In this document: in pieces, positions 63,317 to 64,000 of the stretch
How positions within the stretch are numbered: position 1 is the first letter of the stretch
How the letters are laid out: every line of letters starts with the position of its first letter
Origin: Phragmites australis
Lineage: Eukaryota; Streptophyta; Magnoliopsida; Poales; Poaceae
Direction: 5' to 3'
Length of the DNA stretch: 64,000 nt
Assembly: GCF_958298935.1 (NCBI RefSeq)
Contig: NC_084942.1
Coordinates: 12,283,501-12,347,500, forward strand
Program-made: the position numbers and the translations under genes
The notes under the pieces: generated by a model
Seen by the model: the letters and a program-made list of their open reading frames with translations, nothing else
Database searches by the model: none
Told to the model about the DNA's origin: nothing

Positions 63317-64000
63317 TCATAGAACCTCTGGGCCAAAAACCTGACTTTCTCCTATCTCATTCCAGAACATCAGTGTTCTACATTTCCTTCCATACAAGGC
63401 TTCAATTGGAGACATTTGGAGGCTTGTTTGATAACTGTTGTTATATGAGAACTCTGCATATGGCAGGCTTTTGTTCCAACTCTTACCATACTTTAGAGCA
63501 CACGCTCTCAGCATATCTTCCAGTATCTGATTTACCCTTTCTATCTGACCATCTGTTTGAGGATGATAGGTAGAACTAAAATTCAACTTTGTGTCCATAG
63601 ACTCATGTAGCTTCTGCCCAAACTTGGAGGTAAACTGAGTTCCTCTATCCCAAACAATCTTCTTTGGTACTCCATGCAAACATACTATTCTTGACATATA
63701 CAACTCTGCTAGTCTAGCTCCACTATATGTAGTCTTTACTGGAATAAAATGGGCGACCTTAGTTAAACAATCAATTACAACCCATATAGAATCATATCCA
63801 TTCTGGGTACGGAGCAATCCGACAATGAAATCCATACCAATCTCCTCCCATTTCCATTCAGATATCTTCAAGGGTTGCAGTAAACCTACTGGTCTCTGAT
63901 GTTCTGCTTTGACTTTCTGGCAAGTATCACACAGAGCTACGTATTCTGCAACTTCTCTTTTCATTCCATACCACCAATAACGATCCTTAAGATCATGATA
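63317..64000 (-). pseudogene. Chromovirus integrase, partial at the window edge
   Basis: The minus-strand frame enters from the right edge with YVALCDTCQKVKAEHQRPVG, the second half of the HHCC zinc domain. The catalytic core follows: first Asp in EEIGMDFIVGLL, second Asp in VWDRGTQFTSKF, Glu in HPQTDGQIERVNQ, so the D-D-E triad is present. Most relatives have Ser-Asp-Arg where this has Trp-Asp-Arg. LPYAEFSYNNSYQTSLQMSP and ALYGRKCRTLM end the core; a stop follows GPEVL at 63317. The rest of pol, gag and the 5' LTR lie outside the window. Integrase inserts the element's DNA into the nuclear genome. Confidence 0.9.

Noticed and set aside
1..64000. tRNA or rRNA genes
   Set aside because: No cloverleaf with A and B boxes or rRNA core sequence was noticed; only tRNA-Met primer-site matches next to LTRs were found. 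A tRNA scan was not possible.

Overview
The window is plant nuclear DNA, almost certainly from a grass (Poaceae). It has an intron-bearing CCCH zinc-finger gene of the plant five-finger type, plus Ty3/gypsy, Ty1/copia, LINE and CACTA (En/Spm) elements inserted into one another, with the codon style, GC-rich LTRs and CACTA structure usual in grasses. There are no bacterial operons, ribosome binding sites or CRISPR arrays. I cannot name the species. Most open frames are pieces of transposable elements broken by stops and frameshifts.

Left part (1-11605). A minus-strand gypsy element runs off the left edge: minisatellites in its leader, a primer binding site, and a complete LTR at 1492-2281. Then comes a large (about 2.8 kb) minus-strand LTR of Tekay/Del style. 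A related plus-strand gypsy cluster follows: a decayed gag joined to a pol tail (5596-6683), a complete LTR (6684-7410), a primer site, leader, gag and protease (8684-10500), and a truncated LTR (10503-10757). A plus-strand fragment of the same kind of large LTR closes the region (10758-11605), so LTR pieces in opposite orientation bracket the cluster.

CACTA region (11995-25702). One 13.7-kb CACTA element has matching 14-bp ends, subterminal repeats and a perfect ATT target duplication. It carries a decayed TNP2 transposase and a second gene ending in a Ulp1-like cysteine-protease segment. A second CACTA of a different family (15456-20225) is nested in it; its transposase is internally deleted and runs directly into its own second gene. 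Many stop codons in both elements look like C-to-T changes at CpG sites.

Middle (25703-40000). This holds a decayed gypsy gag (26731-27560), Tekay-type LTR sequence, a very GC-rich hAT-like stretch, a 24-bp tandem repeat and a copia gag remnant with a zinc knuckle. A minus-strand Tat-like gypsy derivative (32095-39566) follows; its interior is mostly tandem arrays, and it keeps a plus-strand (antisense) frame with its own TATA box.

Host gene (41623-48396). Six exons of a CCCH zinc-finger protein with consensus splice sites are recognisable. The first exon and the linker after finger 3 are missing, two frameshifts are present, and finger 5 has lost one residue. Its introns and upstream flank hold a 5'-truncated LINE, an internally inverted copia fragment, a hairpin-forming triplicated 19-mer and a complete TRIM element with a perfect 5-bp target duplication.

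Right part (50387-64000). A plus-strand Tat-like gypsy element has LTR, gag, a protease split by a 1.6-kb insertion, a lost reverse transcriptase and integrase, and an antisense ORF of the putative gypsy-type-transposon family with its own TATA box. A fresher minus-strand Tekay-like chromovirus closes the window, with a 3-kb LTR (59736-62785), polypurine tract, chromodomain tail and integrase running off the right edge.
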